A stretch of DNA of 64,000 nucleotides from Bacteroidia bacterium (GTDB taxonomy: Bacteria; Bacteroidota; Bacteroidia; SXHM01). The translations under genes and the position numbers were made by a program. This document shows positions 53,211-61,299 of the stretch, one piece after another. The notes under the pieces are model-generated. The model was not told the DNA's origin, did no database searches, and saw only the letters and a program-made list of their open reading frames with translations. The stretch's first letter is position 1. Each line of letters begins with the position of its first letter. Location: contig JAJVIC010000007.1 in the NCBI GenBank assembly GCA_022072225.1, positions 248,001 through 312,000 on the forward strand, given 5' to 3'.

Positions 53211-56200
53211 TTATGCTGATTCTTTAACGTTTCTTACTTTGGTCTGGTAATATACATTCGGCTGTGTTCCTACTTCTTCAAGAAGGTTGTAGCTTCTGTC
53301 ATCTTTAGAAAGTTTGCTTACCAATGTTGTTTCGTCATTCAGGTCACCGAAGGTGATGGCATTTGTAGGACAAGCTGATGCGCAGGCGGTTTGAATATCT
53401 CCGTCTTTAATTTTTCTGCCTTCTTTCTTAGCTGTCAGTTTTCCAGCCTGAATTTGTTGAACACAGAGCGAGCATTTTTCCATAACCCCTCTTGAACGTA
53501 CTACTACATCAGGGTTCAGAACCATTTTGCCCAAGTCATCATTCATGTTGAAATCAAACTGCTCGTTGTCTGAATATTTAAACCAGTTAAATCTTCTTAC
53601 TTTATAAGGACAGTTGTTTGCGCAGTAACGTGTTCCGATACAACGGTTGTAAGCCATCATGTTCAATCCTTCCAGACTGTGTGTGGTAGCTGCAACAGGG
53701 CAAACGGTTTCGCAAGGCGCATGGTTGCAGTGCTGACACATCAACGGTTGGAAAGAAACCTGAGGATTTTCAGATGCTGCTTCCATTTCGGTGAATTTAT
53801 CAATCGCACCCATTCCTTTTTCTGCAGCAATATCTTCGGTCATATCGCTGCTGTAGTAACGGTCAATACGCAACCAGTGCATTTCGCGGCTTCTGCGTAT
53901 TTCGTCTTTTCCTACTACGGCAACATTGTTTTCAGAGGTACAGCTTGTAACACAAGATCCGCAACCGATGCACGAGTTAAGGTCAATTGACAAGCCCCAC
54001 AGATGGCCTAATTTAAGATCGTGGTCGCGCCAAAGATTAATATCTTTAACCGGCTGTTTACCGTGATTAGTTGTTTGCAATTTTACTTGCGGATTTCCTG
54101 ATTTAGGATCTTTCAGGTATTCCGTAAGTGTTGTTTCTTTCACAATTGCTTCTCTGCCCATCAGGGTATGGTGGGTTTGAGTAGCAGCAATCTGATATTT
54201 TTCTCCTGTTGCTTTTACGGTTACATCATAAGCTGCATAGGTTGCGTTGCCATCAACAACAGAAACAAATTGATAAGCATTTGCTCCTATTCCGTCAGCA
54301 GTTTTGCCTGCTGCTGTTCTTCCGTATCCTAATGCCAGACCAACAGTTCCGTATTTCTGACCGGGCTGTGGGAAAGCCGGGGCTTTAACAGTTACTCCGT
54401 TTGCTGTTACTTCAACTACATCCGCATTGTCATCACCTCTTTCTAAACGGCTAAGCCCAAGTTCAGCCATTTGTTTTGGCGACATGGTAACATAGTTATC
54501 CCACGTTACTTTTGAAATAGGATCTGGTAACTCTTGTAACCAAGGGTTGTTTGCCTGTGAGCCATCGCCCAATCCTGTTTTTATGTAAACCTGCAATTCT
54601 GTTGTACCTGCGCTAACGCCTTTTCTGAGTGCAGCAGCAGCGGAAGAAATATCAGTTGCCGGAGCAGCCGGTGTTTCTGTTGTTGCAGCAACGGCAGCAG
54701 GTTTAACCGGTTCAGCAGCTACCTGTGCTACAGGAACGGAATAAAAACCATCGTGCAGGCTCGCTTCCCATGAAGCGCCTACTGTAGTTTGCCAGTTTGC
54801 TTTTAAATAATCATGGTAAGAAGTTTCTATTCCTGCCCATTTCAACAGACTTTCCTGTGCCTGACGGGTGTCAAACAAAGGAGAGATAGTTGGTTGTCCT
54901 AAACTGTATTGACCTTTTTTAGGATTTGCATCGTTCCATGATTCCAGATAATGGTTATCAGGACAAACGTAATCCACTAATGAAGCAGTTTCATCTTCGC
55001 GGTCAGCAAATGAAATTTTCAGTTTTACTTTTGAAAGTGCTGAAGCAAATTTCTCACCGTACGTGTAAACAGGATTTACTCCGTAAATGATAATTCCATC
55101 AACTGAACCTGCATTCATTTCAGCTACCAGAGCTTCCATTTTTGCATCATCGCCTTGTTTCAGGTAAACAGGGGTTGCGGTGTCAATTGTGTTTCCGTAG
55201 TTACCAAGCAATGAGTTGATGGCGTTAACCACAAACTGTACATTAGTATCATTGCTTCCGCAAACTACCAGACTGCCTTTTGCAGCTAATAATTCGGAGG
55301 CAGCTTCCTGTAATTTTTCTTTGTATTCGTCAGCAATACCCGCATCATAAGTAGCAGCGCCTTTTGCTTTGGCTATTATATTGTAAAGGGCTAAAACAGC
55401 TAAACCTTGTTCAGAAGGTTTTATGGCAACACGCACATCTGCATTTGAACCGGTAACCGAAAGAGTTGTTTCAAACTGGAAGTGACGCGACATTTTTCCG
55501 TTTTTCGGATTACGGGTCTGTCCGTATTGTCCTGCATATTCAACAGAAGCAAGCCAGTTAACCAAAAAGTCAGCACCAAAACTTACAATCACTTCAGCTT
55601 TTTCAAAATGGTAGTCAGGAATAATTGCTGAACCAAAGTTTGCCTGATTAGCTTTTAAAATTCCTGAATACGAAACAGCATCGTAAGTAACCTGCTCGGT
55701 GCCGGGATATTTTGCAGCAAAATCAGTAATTGCTTTTATAGTAGTTGGGCTTATGATAGAATTACTGAGAATTCTGATTTTTCCGCCTTTTGCAGCAATG
55801 GCTTCTAATTGTGATTTTATCTCTTTATCAACCTCTGCCCATGTTGCGGCAGTTTTCTTTGCCAATGGGTTTTTAAGTCTTGCAGAGTCATATAAAGAAA
55901 GAACCGATGAGTTGATACGTGCATTAACGGCTCCTTTTGTAACAGGAGAAAGTTTGTTCCCTTCAATTTTGATAGGACGACCTTCGCGTGTTTTAACCAG
56001 AATGCTTGCGTAATCATTTCCGTCAGCATAGGTAGAAGCATACCAGTTGGCAATACCCGGAGTAATTTCCTCAGGCTTGTTCAGGTATGGAATAGCTTTG
56101 TTTACAGGAGTTTCGCAGGCTGCAATGGTTGCGGCTGTAACACCAAATCCAAGAAATTTAAGAAAATCTCTGCGATTGGTCGATGTATCAGCAAGTGCAT

Positions 56201-56321
56201 CGTTGCCCAGGAATTTATCCACTGGCAATTCTTCCGGAAATTCGTTTTCAACCGATTTTCTGAATTCGGGAGAGTTTTCAAGTTCCTCTATTCCTTTCCA
56301 GTATTTTTTTACTTTGGTCAT
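53211..56321 (-). CDS. actB: alternative complex III subunit ActB (Fe-S/molybdopterin-like fusion)
   Basis: 1036 residues. N-terminal TAT-variant signal with NRRDFLKFLGFGVTAATIAAC (about 49-69). A molybdopterin-oxidoreductase-like domain (about 80-700) follows, which in this family lacks the cofactor, with an Ala/Pro-rich insert near 530-570. The C-terminal 250 residues hold four Cys-rich ferredoxin clusters: CIGCGSCVTSC, CQHCNHAPCETVCP, CIGTRYCANNCP and CSLCVQQ...CASACP. It carries electrons from quinol to ActA. Confidence 0.95.
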   Translation of the reverse strand: MTKVKKYWKGIEELENSPEFRKSVENEFPEELPVDKFLGNDALADTSTNRRDFLKFLGFGVTAATIAACETPVNKAIPYLNKPEEITPGIANWYASTYADGNDYASILVKTREGRPIKIEGNKLSPVTKGAVNARINSSVLSLYDSARLKNPLAKKTAATWAEVDKEIKSQLEAIAAKGGKIRILSNSIISPTTIKAITDFAAKYPGTEQVTYDAVSYSGILKANQANFGSAIIPDYHFEKAEVIVSFGADFLVNWLASVEYAGQYGQTRNPKNGKMSRHFQFETTLSVTGSNADVRVAIKPSEQGLAVLALYNIIAKAKGAATYDAGIADEYKEKLQEAASELLAAKGSLVVCGSNDTNVQFVVNAINSLLGNYGNTIDTATPVYLKQGDDAKMEALVAEMNAGSVDGIIIYGVNPVYTYGEKFASALSKVKLKISFADREDETASLVDYVCPDNHYLESWNDANPKKGQYSLGQPTISPLFDTRQAQESLLKWAGIETSYHDYLKANWQTTVGASWEASLHDGFYSVPVAQVAAEPVKPAAVAATTETPAAPATDISSAAAALRKGVSAGTTELQVYIKTGLGDGSQANNPWLQELPDPISKVTWDNYVTMSPKQMAELGLSRLERGDDNADVVEVTANGVTVKAPAFPQPGQKYGTVGLALGYGRTAAGKTADGIGANAYQFVSVVDGNATYAAYDVTVKATGEKYQIAATQTHHTLMGREAIVKETTLTEYLKDPKSGNPQVKLQTTNHGKQPVKDINLWRDHDLKLGHLWGLSIDLNSCIGCGSCVTSCTSENNVAVVGKDEIRRSREMHWLRIDRYYSSDMTEDIAAEKGMGAIDKFTEMEAASENPQVSFQPLMCQHCNHAPCETVCPVAATTHSLEGLNMMAYNRCIGTRYCANNCPYKVRRFNWFKYSDNEQFDFNMNDDLGKMVLNPDVVVRSRGVMEKCSLCVQQIQAGKLTAKKEGRKIKDGDIQTACASACPTNAITFGDLNDETTLVSKLSKDDRSYNLLEEVGTQPNVYYQTKVRNVKESA

Positions 56322-56345
56322 ATTAATATGGAGCTTATTCTATAA

Positions 56346-57590
56346 TTAGTAATGACATTTTGCGCACTCAAGTCCTCCCATTTTTTCAACGGTAATGGGT
56401 TGTCCTTTAAACTTGTCTTTGTATGTGGCATGTATGTAGTCGTAGTAACCGTTTCCGTTTCCTGCTGTTTGTACTTCAGTTGTACGGTGGCATTCTATAC
56501 ACCAACCCATTGTTAAGGGTGAGTGTTGTTTTGCAACCGTCATAGAGTCGATGGCTCCGTGGCAGGTTTTGCATTCCTGTTTTCCGGCAACGGTGTGTTG
56601 GCTATGGTTGAAATAAACGTGGTCAGGCAGGTTGTGAACTTTTACCCATTGAATAGGTTTTGGATTGTTGCCGTATTTTCCTGTGTTCGGATCGTAATCC
56701 AGCGCAGCATAAATTTTTGCAATTTCTTTTGTTCCGGTCAATTTACCTTCCTGAACCGCTTTGTGGCAGTTCATACAAACGTTGGCAGAAGGAATGCCTG
56801 CAGTTTTTCCTTTCTCAGCACCTGAGTGGCAGTAAACGCAATTGATTCCGTTTTGTCCCGCGTGTACCTGATGCGAAAAAGCAATCGGTTGTTCAGGTTG
56901 ATAGCCCTGATAAACACCAATGCCCATTAACGCATCCCATCCGATTTTTGAAATCCACAAGAAACCGATGATAACGCCCAACGCAACAATGCCTTTGTTA
57001 TGAGCCATCCAGTATTTTATTTCGCCCCATGCGCCCAATTCGGCAGGTGCCGGCAAACCTTCTTTTTCATTTACCAGCGTTTGCAGCGAGCGTTTTACTC
57101 CTGATAGAACGTTGATTAAGATTAAGAACAGGATAGTAAGACCGAGTAACACATATAACATAGTGTTGCCTTTTGGTGCTTGTGCAGGTTCAGCGCCCGG
57201 TGCAGTTGCTACAGGTGTTGGAGGTGCAGGCGGGCCGGCTTTTATTACCGCAATAATTGCTTTTATTTCATCATCTGAAAGGTGGGTGAACGATGACATC
57301 GGAATTTTCCCGAAATCATTGTAAACTTTATTAGCATAGGCATCACCACTTGCACGTAAAGCAGCATTATCTTTAATCCATTTGTAAAGCCATTCCTCGG
57401 CTGGTTGCGGAACACGGTCGAAAACCCCTTTAAGACCGGGGCCTGTTAGTTTTTTGTCGTCAAGCTTGTGGCAGGCCGAGCAGTTTTGTTTAAAAAGCTT
57501 CTCTCCGTCAACGGCTTTTGCAGTAAAAGAAAATGTTAGAAAAAAGAGAAAAAAGAGAGGAAAAAATACCTTGGTTAGTTTAGTGTGCAT
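56346..57590 (-). CDS. actA: alternative complex III subunit ActA (multihaem cytochrome c)
   Basis: About 414 residues from the ATG at 57590 (MHTKLTKVFF). Signal peptide, then an N-terminal monohaem domain (CSACH at 37-41), a transmembrane helix (about 140-160) and a C-terminal part with five motifs: CVYCH, CMNCH, CKTCH, CIECH, CAKCH. Six CxxCH in total. It is the first gene of the actABCDEF-coxB-ctaD operon. Confidence 0.95.
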   Translation of the reverse strand: MHTKLTKVFFPLFFLFFLTFSFTAKAVDGEKLFKQNCSACHKLDDKKLTGPGLKGVFDRVPQPAEEWLYKWIKDNAALRASGDAYANKVYNDFGKIPMSSFTHLSDDEIKAIIAVIKAGPPAPPTPVATAPGAEPAQAPKGNTMLYVLLGLTILFLILINVLSGVKRSLQTLVNEKEGLPAPAELGAWGEIKYWMAHNKGIVALGVIIGFLWISKIGWDALMGIGVYQGYQPEQPIAFSHQVHAGQNGINCVYCHSGAEKGKTAGIPSANVCMNCHKAVQEGKLTGTKEIAKIYAALDYDPNTGKYGNNPKPIQWVKVHNLPDHVYFNHSQHTVAGKQECKTCHGAIDSMTVAKQHSPLTMGWCIECHRTTEVQTAGNGNGYYDYIHATYKDKFKGQPITVEKMGGLECAKCHY

Positions 57591-57664
57591 CAGGCATTTA
57601 ACATTCATATTGCGTGGGTTTCTGATGAATAAGCGATGTAGAAAAAGAGCTTTTTTAGCCGGTG

Positions 57665-57672
57665 CAAAAATA
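57665..57672 (-). promoter_or_regulatory. -7 promoter box (TATTTTTG) for the act/cox operon
   Basis: Minus-strand TAnnTTTG match, 74 bases upstream of the actA ATG. A clear -33 element is not seen. Confidence 0.45.
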
Positions 57673-57716
57673 GAAGAAGAATGAATGTGTGTGAAAAAAG
57701 TTCATAAAAATTGTTA

Positions 57717-57735
57717 ATTTAGAACTATTCTAAAT
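57717..57735. promoter_or_regulatory. palindrome upstream of the act promoter (possible activator site)
   Basis: Perfect arms atttagaa / ttctaaat with a 3-base spacer, centre about 58 bp upstream of the -7 box. Confidence 0.35.
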
Positions 57736-57956
57736 AATATGTTTTTTACACATGAAAACAGACCGGTTTGTTTGGTGTTTTTTCATCTCTTTTTTTAAAT
57801 AAAAAAGCTGGAAGAATAAAATCTGAAATTTATTTCGCGAGAACAGATTAAGTTCTGTTTGAATTTTTTTGTCATTCTCCCCAACCTTTGCTTAAAACCT
57901 TACGTGTAGGAGAAAGCAGATTGTGTTTTGCCGTTTTTTATACCTTTATTGGTTAA

Positions 57957-58544
57957 ATGAACATTGAACAGGAACTTTTACGGCAGTGTATTGATGGGGA
58001 ACGCAAGGCGCAGTTTGCTTTGTATAAACAGCTGTATAGTTTTCTGATGAGTATTTGTATTCGTTATTGCACCAATCGGGAAGATGCTCAAAGCCTTTTA
58101 AACCTGGGTTATCTTAAATTGCTCAACAATCTTGAAAAATACAAACACGAAATTCCGTTCGGCCTGTGGGTTAGACGTGTAATGATTAACACCATTATTG
58201 ATGAGTATCGCAAAAACAAAAAAGAAAAGGAACTTTTGGAATACCATGATTTTACCGACCGCAGAGAAGACGAATCATTGGTTGAAATAAACGATGCGGT
58301 AAAGCGCATGGATGCAGAGGAAATTCAGCGCCACATTGATAAGTTGCCCAATGTGAGTAAAAAAGTATTCAATCTTTTTGTGGTAGATGGTTTCGGCCAT
58401 AAAGAAATAGCCGAGATGCTGGGCATAACCGAAGGAACCAGCAAATGGCATTTAAATAATGCCCGCGAAAAACTGAAAGCAACAATTAAATTAACCGCTG
58501 AGTCGCAAAGTCGCGGAGAAAGCCTTCGCGTCTCAGCGTCTTAG
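57957..58544 (+). CDS. ECF-type RNA polymerase sigma factor
   Basis: 195 residues. Region 2 (about 18-90): YKQLYSFLMSICIRYC and PFGLWVRRVMINTIIDEYR. Region 4 (about 130-180): LPNVSKKVFNLFVVDGFGHK, then IAEMLGITEGTSKWHLNNAR. It would direct transcription of an envelope-related regulon. The last residues and stop (ESQSRGESLRVSAS) come from a dispersed repeat (58494-58549). It is 20 bp upstream of the TM-linker-barrel gene, so they are probably one operon. Confidence 0.92.
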   Translation: MNIEQELLRQCIDGERKAQFALYKQLYSFLMSICIRYCTNREDAQSLLNLGYLKLLNNLEKYKHEIPFGLWVRRVMINTIIDEYRKNKKEKELLEYHDFTDRREDESLVEINDAVKRMDAEEIQRHIDKLPNVSKKVFNLFVVDGFGHKEIAEMLGITEGTSKWHLNNAREKLKATIKLTAESQSRGESLRVSAS

Positions 58545-58549
58545 TGGTG
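58494..58549. repeat. dispersed accgctgag/ctcagcgt inverted repeat
   Basis: It supplies the C-terminal 15 codons and the stop of the sigma factor gene. Family members are at 8307, 15002, 59956, 60039 and 61145. Confidence 0.7.
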
Positions 58550-58564
58550 AAAAAAGAAAACAGA

Positions 58565-59926
58565 ATGAGTAAAGAGAACGAAACCGAAAAAATCATCAAG
58601 GAAAAGCTCAACAGCCGTGAGTTTGCCTTTGATGAAAAAGCATGGGCAGGTATGGAAACCCTGCTTGATGCGCAGGATAAAAAGCGCAGGCGCGGTGCTT
58701 TCTGGTGGTTTTCTGCTTCAATGCTGGTAGTTTTGGTGGCAGGCGCGGCTTGGTTTTTAAACAGACTATCCGATTCTAACCAAAATATATCTGTTTTAAG
58801 TCAGAACGCATCTGTTTTAGATGAAAACACGACTGTTTTAAATCAGAACACGGCCGTTTTAGATAATAACACAACTGTTTCAAGTCAGAATACAACTGTT
58901 TTAAGTCAGAACATGACTGTTTCAAATCAAAATACGGCTGTTTTAGATAAAAATACAACTGTTTTAGATGATAACACAACTGTTTCTGATCAAAACACAA
59001 TCGTTTTTAATAATAACGCAACCGTTTCTAACATTAATGCAGTCATTTCTAATCAAAACACAACCGTTTCTGATAACAACACAACTGTTTCTAATAATAA
59101 TACAGTCGTTTCTAATCAAAACGCAATCGTTTTTAATCAAAACACAACTGTTTCTGACAATAACACAACTATTCTTGTAAAAAACGAGGCTGTTTCATCC
59201 GAAATTTCAGTTGATTCTGCTAAAACAGCAGAAAAAGCGCCCGAAACTGCGCTTGATTCTGCCGAAACCGCTAAAAACCCGCTTACCGCACCCGGAAAAG
59301 AAATTAAAAATGCATGGGGTGTTATGGCAGGGGTGGGGTATTTGTTTCCTTACTATTCAACTATAGGAGAAAATGATAATAGGGGTATAATTGGTTTTAC
59401 AGGCGGTATTTATTATCAAAGAACATTCAGCAATCGTATTGAACTGGGAGTAAGTGCAGTTTATTCAAGCAGGGGAGCACTTAATTATGACAAAACCTTT
59501 ACCAATTCCAATTACGGTTTCGGGATTGAAAGTGATATAACCACCATTTCCCCTCAAACCTTGCATTATTTGAATTTTCCGTTACACATTCGTTTTAACA
59601 TTTCTCAGCGCAGTCATATTAGTATTGGCGCTGCTTATTATCAATTGTTGGCTACCACTTCTAAAGTTACCCATACTATTGAAAGCAGTTTTGCCTCAAC
59701 ACTTACAAGCTCTGAAAAACAAACAGGCGAACATAAAGGCTTCCGCAAAAATGATATTGCTGCTTTTATTGGTTATGAGTTAACCCTATTTGACAGAATG
59801 AATGCAGGATTGCAATTCAGTTATGGCTTTTATGATATTACTAATAACAGCTACAATAATCTTAACGGGAACGACCGCAACATCTCCCTCCAGCTCCACC
59901 TCAAATACGATTTAATCCGTCATTGA
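58565..59926 (+). CDS. anti-sigma-like, predicted envelope-spanning protein with 20 heptad repeats and a C-terminal beta-barrel
   Basis: About 453 residues from the ATG at 58565 (an upstream GTG at 58544 overlaps the sigma stop). A cytoplasmic segment (1-45) contains [14 protein letters not shown], seen in Bacteroidota sigma-linked proteins. One TM helix (about 46-66) follows, then 20 heptads (71-210; consensus like [14 protein letters not shown]). An Ala/Glu linker (about 211-248) leads to a PorT-like outer-membrane barrel (about 250-453; [24 protein letters not shown]). It could link an outer-membrane event to the sigma factor. This is inferred from layout. Confidence 0.78.
   Translation: MSKENETEKIIKEKLNSREFAFDEKAWAGMETLLDAQDKKRRRGAFWWFSASMLVVLVAGAAWFLNRLSDSNQNISVLSQNASVLDENTTVLNQNTAVLDNNTTVSSQNTTVLSQNMTVSNQNTAVLDKNTTVLDDNTTVSDQNTIVFNNNATVSNINAVISNQNTTVSDNNTTVSNNNTVVSNQNAIVFNQNTTVSDNNTTILVKNEAVSSEISVDSAKTAEKAPETALDSAETAKNPLTAPGKEIKNAWGVMAGVGYLFPYYSTIGENDNRGIIGFTGGIYYQRTFSNRIELGVSAVYSSRGALNYDKTFTNSNYGFGIESDITTISPQTLHYLNFPLHIRFNISQRSHISIGAAYYQLLATTSKVTHTIESSFASTLTSSEKQTGEHKGFRKNDIAAFIGYELTLFDRMNAGLQFSYGFYDITNNSYNNLNGNDRNISLQLHLKYDLIRH
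58775..59194 (+). repeat. 21-nt coding tandem repeat (20 units)
   Basis: Twenty in-frame 21-nt units in the linker of the sigma-linked protein. Unit number can change without frameshift, adding or removing seven residues. Confidence 0.95.
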
Positions 59927-59930
59927 TTGT

Positions 59931-61139
59931 ATGATAAAACTCTACTCCCGTTTTTTCACTGCTAAGACACTAAGACGCAAAGGTTTTTTGTCCTCTGTTC
60001 CCCTCTCCATCGGAGAGGGGTTAGGGGTGAGGCTCTTCTCTCTGTGCCTCTGCGCCTCTGTGGTTATAACATCCTGCAACAAACCCGAAGACCCCGACCC
60101 AACCGACACCACTCCCGTATTTTTCATCAACGGCCAATTAGATAATGATGATATGGTTATCAGCGCAGGCGTAAACAATTATTACATGTTCTCGTCCTAT
60201 TTGCTCGATACCAGCGATGTGTTCCGCTTCGAAGGAAAATTCCAACTTGCTGACTGCAACAGCTCCTGTCCGCAAACACTCAGCATTTCGTTTGCCAACA
60301 ATGTTGCCGATAACAATCCCGGCAGCGCAATAACCGCAGCAAGTTTTCCTTTAACCTATCTTTCGTATTCTGTTCCGGGCGGAGCTTTGTCGGCATACAG
60401 TGTTGAATTTACCCCGCTTACCACAGGTGGCCAGCCCCAAAGTTTTTTATGGGATTTTGGTGATGGAAACATTTCCACCGAAAACAAGCCCACACATATG
60501 TATGCCAACAGCGGTATTTATACCGTTTCGCTGAATGTTACCTATGCATCGGGTTGCAGCAGCAGCATTACCAACCCGCTTAACCTGGGCGTGTCGGCTC
60601 TTTCCTGCGATGCGGGTTTTATTCTTTCATCGCTCGACACCACAACCGTAACACTTAGCTCCAACCCGGGAGGCACCGGCCCCTGGACCTACGACTGGGA
60701 TTTTGGCGATGGCAGCCCCCATAACAATACCGCCAACCCAACCCACACCTATGCAACTCAAGGCGTTTATCAGGTATGCCTTACTACTGTAAGCAGCGAT
60801 AGTTGCACCAACACCCGTTGCCTCAACGTTGCTACCGAAAACCCGGGAACCTGTTCCATTCGCTACGCTACTGATGTTACTTCGCTTGCCAATCCACTCA
60901 ATCTTTCATCGGTGATAGTGGAGTGGGTAAACGAATCGGGCGTAAAATACACCTCATACAATGCTGCGCAACCTGCTTCAAGCTATTTTAAAATCAACAG
61001 CGTTGAAGATTACCAGAACAACGAGAACGGTGAGAAAACAAAAAAACTGAATCTCAGTTTAAGTTGCACCTTATATAATGGAAACAATGCAATACAACTT
61101 GAAAATGCGGAAGCTACAATAGCGGTGGCATATCCATGA
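59931..61139 (+). CDS. PKD-domain lipoprotein
   Basis: 402 residues with lipobox VITSC (Cys-49). The 48-residue leader is unusually long and largely made of dispersed repeats ([32 protein letters not shown]). The mature part has a beta domain, then two PKD domains ([11 protein letters not shown] about 177-187 and [11 protein letters not shown] about 263-273) and a further beta domain to the end. It is a surface-exposed or periplasmic lipoprotein, possibly adhesive. It starts 4 bp after the TM-linker-barrel gene and may be in the same operon. Confidence 0.82.
   Translation: MIKLYSRFFTAKTLRRKGFLSSVPLSIGEGLGVRLFSLCLCASVVITSCNKPEDPDPTDTTPVFFINGQLDNDDMVISAGVNNYYMFSSYLLDTSDVFRFEGKFQLADCNSSCPQTLSISFANNVADNNPGSAITAASFPLTYLSYSVPGGALSAYSVEFTPLTTGGQPQSFLWDFGDGNISTENKPTHMYANSGIYTVSLNVTYASGCSSSITNPLNLGVSALSCDAGFILSSLDTTTVTLSSNPGGTGPWTYDWDFGDGSPHNNTANPTHTYATQGVYQVCLTTVSSDSCTNTRCLNVATENPGTCSIRYATDVTSLANPLNLSSVIVEWVNESGVKYTSYNAAQPASSYFKINSVEDYQNNENGEKTKKLNLSLSCTLYNGNNAIQLENAEATIAVAYP
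59956..60065. repeat. three dispersed repeats in one signal peptide
   Basis: A tcactgctaagac...gcaaagg element (59956-59983), a cccctctcc/ggagagggg hairpin (60000-60020) and a ctctgtgcctctgcgcctct element (60039-60065), all read through as leader peptide of the PKD lipoprotein. Confidence 0.8.
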
Positions 61140-61144
61140 TTTTC

Positions 61145-61201
61145 ACCGCAGAGGCGCAGAGGCGCAAAGAAATTAACTCAGAGTCTTTGCGCCTCTGCGG
61201 T
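61145..61201. repeat. dispersed inverted repeat (accgcagaggcgc...gcgcctctgcggt)
   Basis: Long near-perfect arms with a bulge. It follows the PKD lipoprotein stop. There is no plus-strand U-tract, so it is not a clear terminator. Confidence 0.75.
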
Positions 61202-61299
61202 AAAAAAAGCTAAGTACCCAACCATTCCCAACCAACCAACGTGTATATCCCCGAAAACCAAAATCACTAAATCGTAATTCACCAAATCACCAAATAAAA

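Larger units (their letters stand above)
57591..57956. other. 366-bp intergenic region between the act operon and the sigma factor gene
   Basis: AT-rich divergent gap with no gene. It holds a TATTTTTG -7 box for the act operon (57665-57672, minus) and an 8-3-8 palindrome (57717-57735). Nothing else is recognised. Confidence 0.7.

Noticed and set aside
58776-59000. 74-residue minus-strand frame with LKQ repeats
   Set aside because: Reverse reading of the coding minisatellite.
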